Positions 39,664 to 52,448 of a DNA stretch of 64,000 nucleotides are shown here, piece after piece. Source of the stretch: Temnothorax longispinosus (lineage: Eukaryota; Arthropoda; Insecta; Hymenoptera; Formicidae); assembly GCF_030848805.1 (NCBI RefSeq), contig NC_092360.1, forward strand, positions 14,074,001-14,138,000. The letters run 5' to 3'. The notes below the pieces were generated by a model. The model did not search any database. It was not told the DNA's origin and saw only the letters and a program-made list of their open reading frames with translations. The position numbers were made by a program, and so were the translations under genes. Each line of letters begins with the position of its first letter. Within the stretch, counting starts at the first letter, position 1.

Positions 39664-39719
39664 CGAGTAACGAGTATCGAGTATCGAGTATCGAGTGTCG
39701 AGAATCGAGCATCGAGCCG
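39664..39719. repeat. 7-bp minisatellite (CGAGTAT)
   Basis: Eight consecutive 7-base units, three of them identical and the outer ones diverged, as expected if expansion occurred in the centre. Confidence 0.9.
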
Positions 39720-40711
39720 TTAGGTTTAGTATCCTAAAATCAAGTTTAAAATAGCTATTTTACCTTATTTCTGCACACTTATTCCTGTCATGCCTATGTA
39801 TATACCACGGCAAGTAACTATTAATTTTATTCGATGCGCGCGATATACAACACTCGTATACCGTATACCTATAAGCTTCGTCATGTACGCTTATCTGACG
39901 CAAAATCGGATGTCCTTAACAACTTATTTTATTGCTTTTAAGTGCCATGTCTGAAGCAAGATTCCATTACATACTACTGTATGCTGCATCTTGTATCTTT
40001 TACAAGCGATAAAGAAGAGAGACGATTATACTTATGTGTGCATTTTTAGGTGATGTATAATTTTCGTTTAGTAAACTAAACTATGTACGAGTTGCGTGAC
40101 ATCGAGCTGCGTGCACGGATGCATACATCAAGCATCAAGGATCAAGGGTATAGAAAATAATGAGAAAGCCAAGACAGGAGAATGGCTGACAACGCGGTGC
40201 GGTGGACCGTAAGAAGTTAGGGTTTCCCATGACGACTTTAATTGCACCCGTTACTCCCCTCTCAACGTTGTCCATTTGTTATCTGGGCATTATCTGCTGC
40301 CGATGACTCGTACTGCGGAGAGTTCGATGCATTAACAGAAGCGGAAAGATTGCTCTCCCATGTGGAAGTATTCGTAAAACTTATACGCGCGGATAAGTTC
40401 TTATACACGTAACATAATTTTCATTGTACTAACAGGATAAAAAATTTGATAATTTCAGGATTCTCGGCAAGTACAGATTAAATAAACAATTTAATAAAGA
40501 TAAAGTTATGCTTTATTTTAAAACAGAAAGTTTATATCCGGCTGATTTTAGATTATATATTTTCAAATTATCTTTTTGTTTTCGCGTGGTTACAATCTTA
40601 CACACCGAGACGTTGAAAAGAAAACTTCCGGTCGTAAATTTTCGCGAGATGCCTTCGTGCAATTGAATCGGTCAATTCTGGGGAGAAAAACGGTGGCATC
40701 CGGCGCGCGCC

Positions 40712-40805
40712 ACGAGGTCAAGTAGCCGACCTCGTATCCTGGGTCTTGCTTGAACCCAGGTCTTCATTGGCGGCCGCAGCCGCGGGTCAAACTCCTTGAC
40801 TCGCG
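40712..40805. other. Three consecutive GC-rich hairpins
   Basis: Stem 1 is ACGAGGTC/GACCTCGT (40712-40735). Stem 2 is CCTGGGT/ACCCAGG (40738-40760). Stem 3 is CGCGGGTCAA/TTGACTCGCG with one G/T wobble (40781-40805). They sit in a GC-richer patch of otherwise AT-rich DNA. The arms contain AGGTCA- and GGTCAA-like words, which also resemble nuclear-receptor half sites. Confidence 0.5.
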
Positions 40806-43105
40806 ACCACGACCAGCTGCCCCCTAGACAACTTCGCAATTTATTGCCGTTGTTCCAACGCGCAACGTGAGCAACGTAATGCTATGCGTACTCGGCAGCT
40901 TCATTCATAATCTTCGTTCATAAACTGTGCGATACTCGGAATGAATTCTGGACTATTCAGTGCTGTATTAATGAATACAGTATAGCGCGAGAAAAATTCT
41001 CGCGATTTATTTTAAACTAGTTTCAAAGTCGATTTACTTACAAATATAGTAAAGAGGCACCGTCCCTTTTATGAAAAAGATTGAAAATTTCTTACATCTA
41101 TACGATGTAAAAATCAATCTGTTGCGAAATAAGAGAGAGAGAGAGAGGGGGGATTTTTTTTAGCTACACATTATATTAACGATAATATATTGATTATTAA
41201 TAGTAATTATAAATTAAGTGCAGTTATCAAAAGTTTATTATTATGATGATCAGTAATATGTATCCTACGTTAGAGATAATGTGCGCACACATATTAAATC
41301 AGGCAAATATAACTCCAAGTTAAAATTCAATTGCTGCTAAACGTACGGTTGCAAAATGGTCCGAATGCTCCGAGCGTAACGGTGCATGGTACTATACGAA
41401 TCGCGTTTCCGTTTGCTCATTTATTCGCCTCGCGATTAATACTATAGTAGATTAATAATAGATAGTCTTGTCATTTGTATCGCACCGTATTCGTCAACAC
41501 CGTGTCAATGATGCAGTAAGTTATTATTTAAACGTGCCAATGCTCATAATCCCTCGTTTCTTTGTCAAGTTTTTTACAAATCCAGCGAAGCAAAATTGAT
41601 TATTCCGCAATGCAACTTCAATTTTCCATACATTTGTGTGTGTATGTTTCGACACAATATCTTCTTTTGCAGTTATTTTCGTCAATCACCGATTCTCTCG
41701 GAATGACCGTAACCTCACGCAAGTATAATCTATTCTTCCATGGCATATGCGTGCTGCATTTCAACGAGACACTTTAACTGAACTGTTTCCCCCACATATT
41801 ATTGCAAATTTACGCGGTAAGTGGACATTTGTTCACTTTATCGTCGCTGAAGATTGACGATCAAACACCGATTCAACGTGTTATTTGCGTGACACGAATA
41901 TTTCAAGGACAAGCTGATTATCGATTATTTTCTACAAATTACATGTATTTTCAAACACATGCATACAGAAGAATTTAAATTAATTAATTTAATTTTGCAA
42001 AATCAAACTCAAATTTTTTCTTTTTTTTTTTTTATTAAAGCGTTGCTTCGTTTTAACGACGAATAGATCAGATTTTCTACGCGGCACGTGGTATATTAGT
42101 GAACGATTTGGCACGCGAGTGTTCGCGTTTAAAGAGTTGCCCTATCTCGCGTCGCAAGAATGTGCCTAGTATATGCACCCGTTGCCCATTTGAGCAGCAC
42201 TCACGCGACCCTTTAAAACAAATAGCGCATCGACCAGCAAGTCTCGCGAATCAGAGAACGTGAAACATACGAAAGAGTGAGACGACGAATGTTGAAAGAG
42301 ATTTACAGGGCTTAACCCTACGTCGCTCAATCTGAAAAGTGCTTAGCAGAAGTGGCACAGCTGTGCCATAAAACGGCCGCCATTATCGACAAAAGTTGTT
42401 CCATGTCGCTCGATCGATACCGTCGAAATAGTGTAATTACTTTTGTGTAAGATCTTGGAATTTTAAAAGAATGAAATCGCTGACGAACCAACAATTACAT
42501 ACATGAATATTTCATGAGTATTTAATTCTCACAGCTTCTAATTGTAAGAATTAATTATGAAATACTTTGAGAACTACTTTGGCCACGCTACATTGCGTTG
42601 CAGCTCATCGCCGTTTGTACATTGTGTGTCATGATCGATTAAGGCATTAAGGAATAGACTCATCGGAGATGGATTACTCATCAATTACATACTTACTACA
42701 AAATACGAGCGATAAATATATAGTCGACTAAAATGACGATACTCGTACAATCGTATATACGATTCATCCACTATATATGGCAGTCGAGTATTTAAAGCTC
42801 TGCTTTTATATTAAATGTTTGGAAAACATCTCTCCTTTCGTCATGTGTCATTGATAGCAACCAAATTCTCGTGCTAAAGTCGTTTTTAGGCGAGTTGTTA
42901 TGGTCAATTTCAAACGAGTGGCGAGAAATGGAAGGAGCGACAAAAAGTCATATGCGTGCGTATATTATATGGTGGGTGGCACGCGCCCGATGCCGTAACT
43001 TTAATACAAACGCTTAACGGACACGGTGTAACACGAGACACACCGGAAGGGACGTCAGCCGAGTGTCACTCAGTCATTCAGCCGACTCCGCTTGTTTCAT
43101 TGCTG

Positions 43106-43106
<1 letters not shown>

Positions 43107-43154
<48 letters not shown>

Positions 43155-43186
43155 CTCCCTTTCCCTCTCCCTCCCCTCTCCCCTCT
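43107..43186. repeat. (TC)n microsatellite and polypyrimidine tract
   Basis: About 20 TC units followed by CCCTTTCCCTCTCC-type sequence, all pyrimidine for about 80 bases. Confidence 0.9.
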
Positions 43187-44935
43187 ATCTCTTGATAAAG
43201 TGCGTGCGCGAGTATGAGGCGTGCATGCACGCCACGCACGCGCATTCTCATTACGAGGGAGGAGACCCGAAGCGCATCAGATAAGAGGTAAAGGGAGAAA
43301 GGACATTCACGATGTTAATTCGCTTTTTTTCCAATCGCTTTCTTCATTTCCTTCTGTTTAAATACGTAGATAATGATTTTTATCAGCTTAGACCCATTAG
43401 AATTGAGAAAATACAAACTTTATGTGCATTCTAATTAACATAATCTAAACTAGATGATTTAGATTTATATACAATGGAAAAAAATTTAATTTTTTAATAA
43501 TAAAAATTTGCGACGTACTCGGGAATGTCTAAAATCTATTGTGTACATGTATATATATAAGCTTAAATGTTGAATGTCTCTGTATTGCCCGCAGCATCAG
43601 TGAGAAATTCTGATCAATAATATTCGAAGACCACAAGATTTAAATAGCAAATGCACTAGTTTAAATGGTCATTTGTTCATGGGATATGAGAGAAAGAGAG
43701 AGAAAGAGAAGGACGTGGGAATAGATGGTACGAAGACACGAACCTTGATTGTACTTTAATTTACTTTCTATCTCTCTCGCTTCTCTACGGTCCATTCTGT
43801 TCACGAAACAAGTCAACTACTTAAGCAGGAAGTGCAGCAAATGTCTGAGAGAAGAAATAGTCTTGGCTTTCATTGGTGAGAAAATTTTTGATCGAGTTGT
43901 TGATTATATTTAAATAATCCGCTACAAACGTATTTATTATAAGAAGTACATATATATTTCCGTATATAGAGAAGGATGGATGCTGTTAATCCATTTCAGC
44001 GGAGAAATTTTTTGTTTTCCGGGCTTGTCATTGCTGAATGAGTCTTTATTGATTCGTTTTGTGTTTAATTGTCGAGTAAATTAATCTATAGTTATAATTT
44101 TTTTACTGGCACTGTGGAATAATCAATAGCATAAATGAGAAGAACAGATAATCTACGATCTACGAATAGAAAATTTCGGACAGAATCTCCGATGTGTACA
44201 CCCTCACTAGGGAGAACGGAAGCCATTTGTTGAACAAAGAACTCTACATTGCTCTATTGCGCCAAAGCAATTAACCTTACCCCTTACCCGTTTGTCGGCA
44301 TCTTCGTAAGGTTTCCAAGGCAGTAGACCCACCAAAGTTTGATTCGAGTCATTTGTAAATTCCGCACAACAACAAAGACATCAATTACTATAGAAATCAA
44401 AATCAATTGTTGAAAAGTAGCTGACTTGCATTATGTCTTGATGCTCTAGTCAATCACGTTTTATTTATACATACAATATACGTATGTTAACTTGTATAAT
44501 TTTGAAGTTGTACATTTTAAACAAAGTATAATGTGCAGAGATGCAAAGTGATGAAAGATAAGAAATGATTAAGAAAAACAAGAAGAGTTACTATATAAGA
44601 ATTATATATATTGATATATATCAGACGTGAAGAAAGTGATCGTCCATCTGCAGTGGCTAGTATGCGATATATATCTAAACAAGTTATAAATTTCAGTCAA
44701 TTTTTTTCGAAAATGCAAGGTTGGTAAATGACGAGAAGCGATTGATGTTGGAATCGCAGCGATCTTGTTTCGATTACGATACGCGAACGCGTATTCTGAA
44801 TGAACATTTCTGCGGGAATTCTTAAGAAACAATTACTCGTCTAAACGAAGCTAATTGAAGCCATTCAAGATCATGGTGAGCGAGTCGGTGTCGGCTGGTG
44901 CGACGCGACGTACTAGAGGATACGGCTGTAAACTG

Positions 44936-44966
44936 CGTTTCGCCGAGTTTACTCGGCGTGTAAACG
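44936..44966. other. GC-rich hairpin in a CpG-rich patch
   Basis: CGCCGAG (44941-44947) pairs with CTCGGCG (44952-44958) around TTTA. CGTTT/AAACG extends the stem outside a 3-base bulge. The surrounding ~200 bp is GC-richer than its neighbours and open on both strands, but the frames do not resemble a known protein. Confidence 0.4.
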
Positions 44967-45987
44967 AACGACTACCGCGCATTGGACTTCTAATAAAGCA
45001 TATAGAAACGTTTCTCATACGTGCTCGCCGCGCCTCCATCCGGCATGATACATTTCCGGTCGCCACTATTCGATCTTCCCCTCACTCTTCTAACCGATTC
45101 TTAGTCTACACTTTACTATTTGATATACTCTCTGACCATACGTCTAACTTTATTTAGAACAATTGCAAAGATTGAATACAATTTTGTCAGAGCTTTATAT
45201 TATTGTGTAGCCGTTTAATTATCAAAGATAAAAAATTTGAAGCAATTTTGAAAATAAAATACATTGTTATATTCACAAGAACAAGTTCTTTAGCTTTTCT
45301 TTGTTACGAAATATATGATGTACAAATTTTTTATCAGTGGTTTTTTTCTAGCCTTATATTCGCTGTTATTCAAAATTTATTTGCAATGTTTCTGAGCCTT
45401 ACTTATCGGTTATGCATGCATTTGATCTTGCTCGAGATATCGATACGTATCTATTATTAGCAGTTCTCTTCGTGACAATTTAATTTCTGCAATTTCTTGA
45501 TTATATCTCTCTATCTCAGTCTTTCAATCTGTCGTACGCAACAGAAACGCGGAAAGAAGTCATTATTGTTGATCCTACCTCAAAAAACACACACACACAT
45601 TTCTTTCATGTCTGTTTTCTCTCTTACATTTATTTCTGTGCTCTCTCTGCGCAACGTCGTCCTCATCGTCATGCGAGAGACCGATCGTTCATTCATTCAC
45701 CCTTTGGGCTGGCGTTTATTCATTCATTCGTTTAACACTTTTGTGCTACGCGGAGATACGGGTCTTCTGTCGCAGCGCTACGCATCTGGGAAACTCTTTA
45801 ACTGTTTTGTATAACGTGATTAGTTTGAATACGCGTATCTCGACCTCCTGCACCGACACCGATAAACAAACGATAGAACTTTAAACGATATAACTCTTTT
45901 TGATTTTGATTCGCTTGTTATTAAAATATGCAATCCTAGAATCTTAAATTAATAAAGGATTTGTTAATTTTCCTTTGCGAACTTGCC

Positions 45988-46143
45988 TAAAGCCGTGATC
46001 AGACTACAGATTGGGATTGAGATTGGATTGAAATTCGACCAATTAAAGCAAAGTTCGCTAAACTTGAAGTTAGTTTTCTTTATTCTCATTGATTAAATTT
46101 CAATCCAATCTCAATCCCAATCCGTAGTCTGATCACGGCTTAA
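45988..46143. mobile_element. Compact PIF/Harbinger-like MITE, 150 bp with TAA duplication
   Basis: A 45-bp left end (45991-46035) begins AGCCGTGATCAGACTAC. It is matched in inverted orientation at 46096-46140 with a single mismatch. TAA flanks both ends (45988-45990 and 46141-46143), the 3-bp TWA target preference of PIF/Harbinger elements. The 60-bp centre is unpaired. Almost identical arms imply a young insertion. Confidence 0.75.
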
Positions 46144-49100
46144 CGCTAATAGCACACATTGTAAAGCACTTGAATATAATTCTTCCGTATCGAGATACAT
46201 TCGATTTTAAAGACGAATGTAAATTTACAAAAATTAAAAGGAGAATTATATACGTTACAATGATAAGAATGATAAGAAGAAGAAAGTGTAGACAGTAAGG
46301 CTTAGAAAAGTAACTCGTCAGGAACAGCTCGTCTGTTATCAAGCTGGTTTAGCTATTTTCAAGAAGGTTGAATCAATATGCTGCTTTCGCAAGAGTTATC
46401 TTACAATAGCCTGACGTTCAAATATTAATGTATACCTGGACATTGATTCATATTATGACGTACGATCTTAAAGTACATGTAGACAGCAAGTTATAATCGT
46501 CGTTGATCGATATGTAGACATACATTTAAATTTCATATGACATTACATAGCGTCGTGAGTTTATATACAGTTGTAGATAAATCGTCCTACATATTTCTTT
46601 TATTCAAACGTAATGTCAATCACTCCTTTATAATTTAATAAAAATTGAAGCTACTTATATTACTGCAAATGTCTAAAAATATCCACTAAATGTCTTATGT
46701 CTGCAATTACTGCAATACCGATTCACATCTGAAAGTAAAGCATTCTTTTCTAGTTACAAAAGCTTGAGGATTGAACGCTTATTCTTCAATTAATTCCACA
46801 CGTCCGCTTTAATACAATTTTAACTCGAAGCGATAATGACGTGCGCGCGCATACGTCATTATTTAACTCTTCTTGTATTATATCTGTTTATATGCGTAAA
46901 CATGTGTAAAGTATACATATACAACAAATTTCTCTTCGTAGCACAACCCATTACCCAGTTACCCGCGTTGTCCGCGGTATAATTCAGTTATCAAATTATC
47001 GCCTCTCATTTACATCGCGTCTGTTCATCTTGTTCGGACGAGACTGTAAACGTTTACGACAATTCGGTGAGCAACGCGTAGGTGTTTCCGCGAGTAAAGA
47101 CGAGCGTGGTCGAAAGCCCGCAAAGTAGTTCAAGCCAAGGAGAGCCAATAGCGAGCGCGTAATCGTTAGTATAGCATGCGTGAGGAGGTGGTGAAGAAGC
47201 ACACGCGGCAGCGTACGTGTCGCAGCATCTCCTTAACTCTTCCTCCGCGCTTAAATAAATTAAACGAGACATCGCGCGACAAGTAGGCTCGGTGTTACTT
47301 ACATAGGTACGTGTCTTACGTCATTCGCGCGCGTGGCCGAAGAGGACCACAACTTGCTCCTCTATCCTTGAATCTTGCTCGAAATTAGCCGCAATCAAAG
47401 TGCCACGTCAACATCCCCCCTTTGCCCTCTGTTTAACGACGACGGCGCGGCGCTTCCTCTCATTCTCCTCCCGTTCGCGGTCGAGGAAATCGGCGAGACT
47501 TCCGTCGCGAATCATCAACTCGATGATGAACTCGGTGAGTCAGTTTGCTAGAATGAGCAGCGTTTAAGAAAAATTCGGTCGCCGTGGCCATTACGAAATC
47601 GCGTTTCATCGCGACTACGATTGTTTCGCCAAACGAATGAAAGAGAGCACCTTCCGCAAATGTAATCGCGATCGCATGAATCTAACGTCCCCTCGTTTTA
47701 TCACAACCGTGTAAGCTACTATGTAGACACAAGATTGTAGATAAAAAAATCGTTATTAGTATATGATTACATTCATCTGCAGATTAAAACTTGAATGTTC
47801 AATGTCGTTTTATGACTCGAATTCAAAATTGTAAACCAACGTTGTCGTGTTTATTGCATGATTGTATAATATGTATTGTACGTTGTAGTTTTATGGTTCA
47901 CAAATAGAGCGCGATATATCTTGAAATAGATCATTTAAATGAGTTCCAAAAACGTCTATATATGTTAAGGATTAACGAGTAGGACTACGCCAACGGCAAC
48001 GGATCTTAATTTCTTATATTCTCACAATTAGTTGATAATAATAGTGTAATAAAAGAAAATGTGAAAGAAGCACTTGTATACGCCGCGCAAACTCCGATTC
48101 GAATCGATGCGTGATATCTTCTGTCGCGGAATATAGTACTTGCGCGAGCAAAACTTAACGATGTAAGTAGTGTACAATGACTATACGGCGCGATCGAAGC
48201 GCGTTTGGTTAAGACCGCAGATTAACCACCATTGCATTCGGAACGCATCCCTATAGGCTGGAAACCGGCCTCATCCCCGGAGTTGAGTTCTGTACGAGGG
48301 TGAGTTTCGTATATCGAAACGAAACCAGTCTTCCCTCTCCTTCGACATCGACATAAGGGTCTGTAGACGTGTAGACTCCGAATCATGTATCTACTGCCAT
48401 TCCCCCTCTCCCTCTCCCCTTCCATCTTCCTTCTCTCTCTCTCTCTCTCTCCCTCCTCCCTTCCCTCACCTCGTCTTTCGTGATATAAAGCGATGAAAAT
48501 AATGTAACGCACCGCCACCAAAATCTATTGACACGCCACCCCACACGCACGCATACACGCGCACACCGTTCATTCATGATTACGTGCGTGAGCGCGCGAG
48601 AGAAATGAGAGTCGCGACTGGTTGTCGAGATCGAGATGTTAGGGAACCCCTCTGTAAATAAGCAAGATGGCGATGTCAAAATAATTGCAGATAGGCCATA
48701 TAAGATGGTCCAAATTTCTAGTACGAGAAAAGATTTTTCTTCTTTTAATTTAATCATCAATATTGTATACATGTAATCTCTCTCTCAATATTTTCATCGG
48801 TCTACTTTACATCAGACACTTTTGTGTGAAATGTTCGCCCAAGAAATAAAAGACTCGCAAGAACTTTGTCTTTTTATTTCAAAAGGCTCTTTCTTATTAA
48901 ATTTTGCATATTTTCTAGAACTTTAAGTATGAAGGAACAAAAAAAGTTTCTAAACATCAAATCTGTCATTATTTAATTTAATTATTAACGCGATGTATCA
49001 ATAGAATACATATTATCATATTTGTTTGCATTAATGTAAAGCCATGGTCGATAAAACAATGGGCAGTTGAATGTGCGAGATAGCGGAATAGCTGCACAGA

Positions 49101-49810
49101 CAATAATGAGCGCGAGCAGAGGCTAGAGCACTGCGGAGTAAAGTAATAGTAATCGTAATACTATAACGATATATGTACTAAAGAGCCAGATACTAAATAG
49201 TTGAATACAAATAGTTTCACGAGTGCTTTCAAAGACTTCACGTCGACCATTGCGGGCGCGTTTGCGAATAATGCTGACGACATCGACAATAATGTAATAG
49301 CGCAAAGTAATTCAGCGAGTTACCGACTACTTACTAAAACGTCAGGAACACTTACGAACTTTACGCGCCTTGCACGTATAATTCTCTCTGCAAAGCAACA
49401 TTAATGTCTAAATATCTTTCTATGACAAAATTTTAAAATAAATGTTATTTGAAATTTACAAACGTCAACAAATAGCTCGTTTTAAAAAAGATATGTGTAA
49501 AATTAATTGTTATTTGGGCTTTATTATTTAGTAAGAAAATAGTTAAGTAGATTCGCCAAAGTATAAATTAAAAATGTTTAGCTAATAAATCAACAATGTA
49601 TTAATCAATATCAGCATATCTCATTATCTCATCCATGATACTGCATCCATGAAATAAAAAGAAATAATTCTACTGTGTATCAAATTGATTATTATTTTGT
49701 TGTATCAAATATTGAATTCTATAATAATATTAAGTATAACATACAAGTTGAATAATTCTGATTTATATTTTGCGTACTTACTTATGGGTTATATGTGATG
49801 CTCACGTATA

Positions 49811-49850
49811 AATCAAATCAAATTAAATCAAATCAAATCAAATTAAATTT
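49811..49850. repeat. 5-bp tandem repeat (AATCA/AATTA)
   Basis: Eight pentamer units, mostly AATCA with AATTA variants. Confidence 0.85.
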
Positions 49851-50213
49851 ACGCGGTATGCAAAAGTGTAAAAGCGTGATGCAACGTCGTCATTCGCTAA
49901 ACGCATCGCGTAGAAACCAACACTCGTAACGATATCGAACACCTATGCCGTCCTATGCGATACGTAGAAGAACAACAACATGCATACTGTAGACAACTTG
50001 CCACTTGTAGCAATTGACCACGCAAGTGTTTACCGTCCCCTTCGAGCTACATGACGTTATGCGACGCGATTTCGCCTTACTTTAGACATGTCGTTCGTTG
50101 TTTTACAATGAGTTGTAATTGCAATGATGTAACTTAATTCTTTATAATTTGGATAATGCAACTACCTCATTTTGTGTCTACTCATGCTGTTTACGAAATT
50201 GAAATACGCGTCA

Positions 50214-50243
50214 TTTTGTATTCAGTCACGTCAGAATACAAAA
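50214..50243. other. Perfect 10-bp hairpin
   Basis: TTTTGTATTC (50214-50223) and GAATACAAAA (50234-50243) pair perfectly around a 10-base loop that contains a CRE-like CACGTCA. Isolated; no gene nearby. Confidence 0.4.
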
Positions 50244-50825
50244 ACTATTTTACGATGATCCATGAATGAATGAATCCAAAGGAACTTTGGTTGACTTTGT
50301 AAGAGTCGTTGATGTGCACAGGTCCATGTGAGCGCTTGTGATCGTGTTCAAAACTTTAATCCTCTCGATTAAAACGCATTAATATTCTCAATTGTTATTA
50401 CGGTAATTAATTTGGATTTAGATGAACGAAATGAACTAATTTAGAGAGGGGGGAGAGAAAGAGAAAGAGAGATAACGTTTGTTTTCTTTGAAAGATTATG
50501 GGGATGTGAGGGTTAATAAGATTCGCGCGTACCAGACAAAAGCATCGCGTTAGCTATACTTGAAGGTATAAGAATGCCGAGCACGTCTGGCGGTGGGCAG
50601 GCCGCGCGGGTCACAATCCCATCTGCCGATCCTAACCGGTCTCGCTTTTCCTCCCTCGTTCACTCCTCGGCCCTTCAGGCGTTTAAACTCCGGTTAGACG
50701 TACGCGAGCGCGCGCCATTATCTTATTTACGAATCATTGTCTCAATGTATCATACCAATATCGCGCCTGTTCGTACCGACCGGCAACACGCTTCTGGATC
50801 GTCATCAGAGTGCACGTGAATGCGC

Positions 50826-50850
50826 TACGCCACGCCGCGCCGCGCCGCGC
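50826..50850. repeat. Short GCCGC-type pentamer repeat
   Basis: CGCCACGCCGCGCCGCGCCG reads as about four to five GC-rich pentamers. Confidence 0.7.
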
Positions 50851-51905
50851 TTACGAGAAACACCGCTTCACGTCTGCCTTTTCCTCTATCTTAATAAAAC
50901 TCGCTTGCGAAAAGGCAAATCGTAAAAGATAAATCAAGGTAATTATGATATATTCTTTCTTATTTCTGCCAGTATTTAAATTCAAGGGCTCTGAACTTGA
51001 TCATCTTTTAAAGTTGTACGTGTTGTCAAATTCTTTTTCTGAAAGTGCAACATTCTTAGGCGCGATACATCAAAATCTTTTATATTGTCTAGAAATCTTG
51101 CAACTCGTTTGGAAAATGTTTTGCTGAAGAATGGTCTATCTTTTTGTTTTCCTTACCTTTTTTTGGCATTTTGAGAAGAAATGATAAAATATAGAGTTTA
51201 CGTTCAAGGGTCTTGTTCTTTAATCCTCGCTAGGAAGAAGTGGTTGCAAAGTCAAAAGCCAAGAAGGAAACACCGCAAAGAATGCTGAGATATAGTTTAT
51301 GGCTATACTACAGCACTAAAGCAATTTTGCAGCGGTGGCCTCGTACGTCCATCTAATTCTAAATGTTGTGTCATTGTGCGTGTTTCTCGTCTCGACGAGT
51401 CAAACCTTTATCCTATATTGTGTTTTGACACTCGATGGGTTCTGCCTGTTAAATTTTACGAGCGGTCATGACACGCAAGATCTTTCGATTTCGGAGGAAA
51501 ATCTGTTTTGTTTGGTCTGGTCGAATCATCCCGGAAAGAACAACGTTAATATCATATAGAGACAGTTGATAAAAACTCATGCAAGAATAAGCTTAAATGT
51601 TGCTTGAGATTTCAATATGTTTAGATAACTTTTTATTGATAAAAAAGATGTGTAATATAACAATAAGTAAGTTTAATCACAATTAAAAAAAAAATAAAAT
51701 TGAAAAGTAAAAAATAAATATGATGTGTATTTTACAATACACTGTACAAAATTGATACCTTTGTAAAAGATTTTTAAAGAAATGATCTATTTAAATTTAG
51801 TATAAATTATATACATTGTATGTGTGTGTGTATGGCAATATATTTGCGGTGCGTCGTAAAGTAAATATTAATTGCGACATGGAATTTTTAAAAATGTTTT
51901 GGACA

Positions 51906-51952
51906 TTTATTTTGCTGACATCATATACATATGTTTCTCGCAGGCATTTATT
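51906..51952 (-). promoter_or_regulatory. Candidate slp polyadenylation signals
   Basis: Two minus-strand AATAAA hexamers occur at 51952-51947 and 51911-51906. They are the nearest canonical signals found downstream of the slp stop. The hexamer is common by chance in AT-rich DNA, so this is only a plausible placement. Confidence 0.3.
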
Positions 51953-52227
51953 CTTATTGATCTCAGCTCTATATACATATATAATGTTCGTAATATCTTT
52001 AGCAACAATAATTTCTATGTACACATTGTAATAACAAGCTACAAATGACTATTTATAAATTCGACTATACATAATTATCGATTAATCGATGCTGTACATG
52101 CTAGGACCACCAAAGAGAGATCACAAGTTAAAATTCTATATATATTTTTATATCGTCATATACTGTTCTTCTATATTTCAAAAGTCGCTGAGATTCGATC
52201 TCAAAATTCACATTTTGGTAAAGTTCC

Positions 52228-52252
52228 ATCGACGATATTTAATATCGTTGAT
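52228..52252. other. Stem-loop A downstream of slp
   Basis: ATCGACGATATT (52228-52239) and AATATCGTTGAT (52241-52252) are reverse complements apart from one G/T wobble. A stem of about 10 bp with a small loop can form in DNA or RNA. Confidence 0.6.
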
Positions 52253-52286
52253 AAACAAATGTTGTCGTTTGATATGATATTTATAG

Positions 52287-52313
52287 GAGAAGCAATATCG
52301 TGTATTGCTTCTC
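52287..52313. other. Stem-loop B downstream of slp
   Basis: GAGAAGCAATA (52287-52297) and TATTGCTTCTC (52303-52313) form a perfect 11-bp stem with a 5-base loop. It overlaps a perfect 12-bp palindrome TCTCGTACGAGA at 52310-52321. Confidence 0.7.
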
Positions 52314-52423
52314 GTACGAGATTCGAGAAAAGTATGTACAAAAACGGGAACGAGTTCAAATACAAATTAATCACAATTATCGGCAATTATCGACAATTAT
52401 ACAAGTTAATTTAGTATAATCGC

Positions 52424-52448
52424 TCGGTATTCGCATCGGGAATACCGA
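52424..52448. other. Stem-loop C downstream of slp
   Basis: TCGGTATTC (52424-52432) and GAATACCGA (52440-52448) form a perfect 9-bp stem around a 7-base loop. Confidence 0.65.

Larger units (their letters stand above)
35821..45987. other. Non-coding with short repeats and GC-richer patches
   Basis: Contains the trinucleotide and 7-bp repeats, the three-hairpin patch, a CT tract and a GA run near 41131-41148. GC-richer patches lie at about 36.4-36.9, 37.3-37.9, 40.6-40.9 and 42.1-42.4 kb. No gene recognised. Confidence 0.6.
46144..51905. other. Non-coding stretch 3' of slp
   Basis: CpG-rich patches occur at about 46.9-47.7 kb and 50.5-50.9 kb. A CT run lies at about 48.43-48.45 kb and the pentamer repeat at 49.8 kb. 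No gene recognised. Confidence 0.6.
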
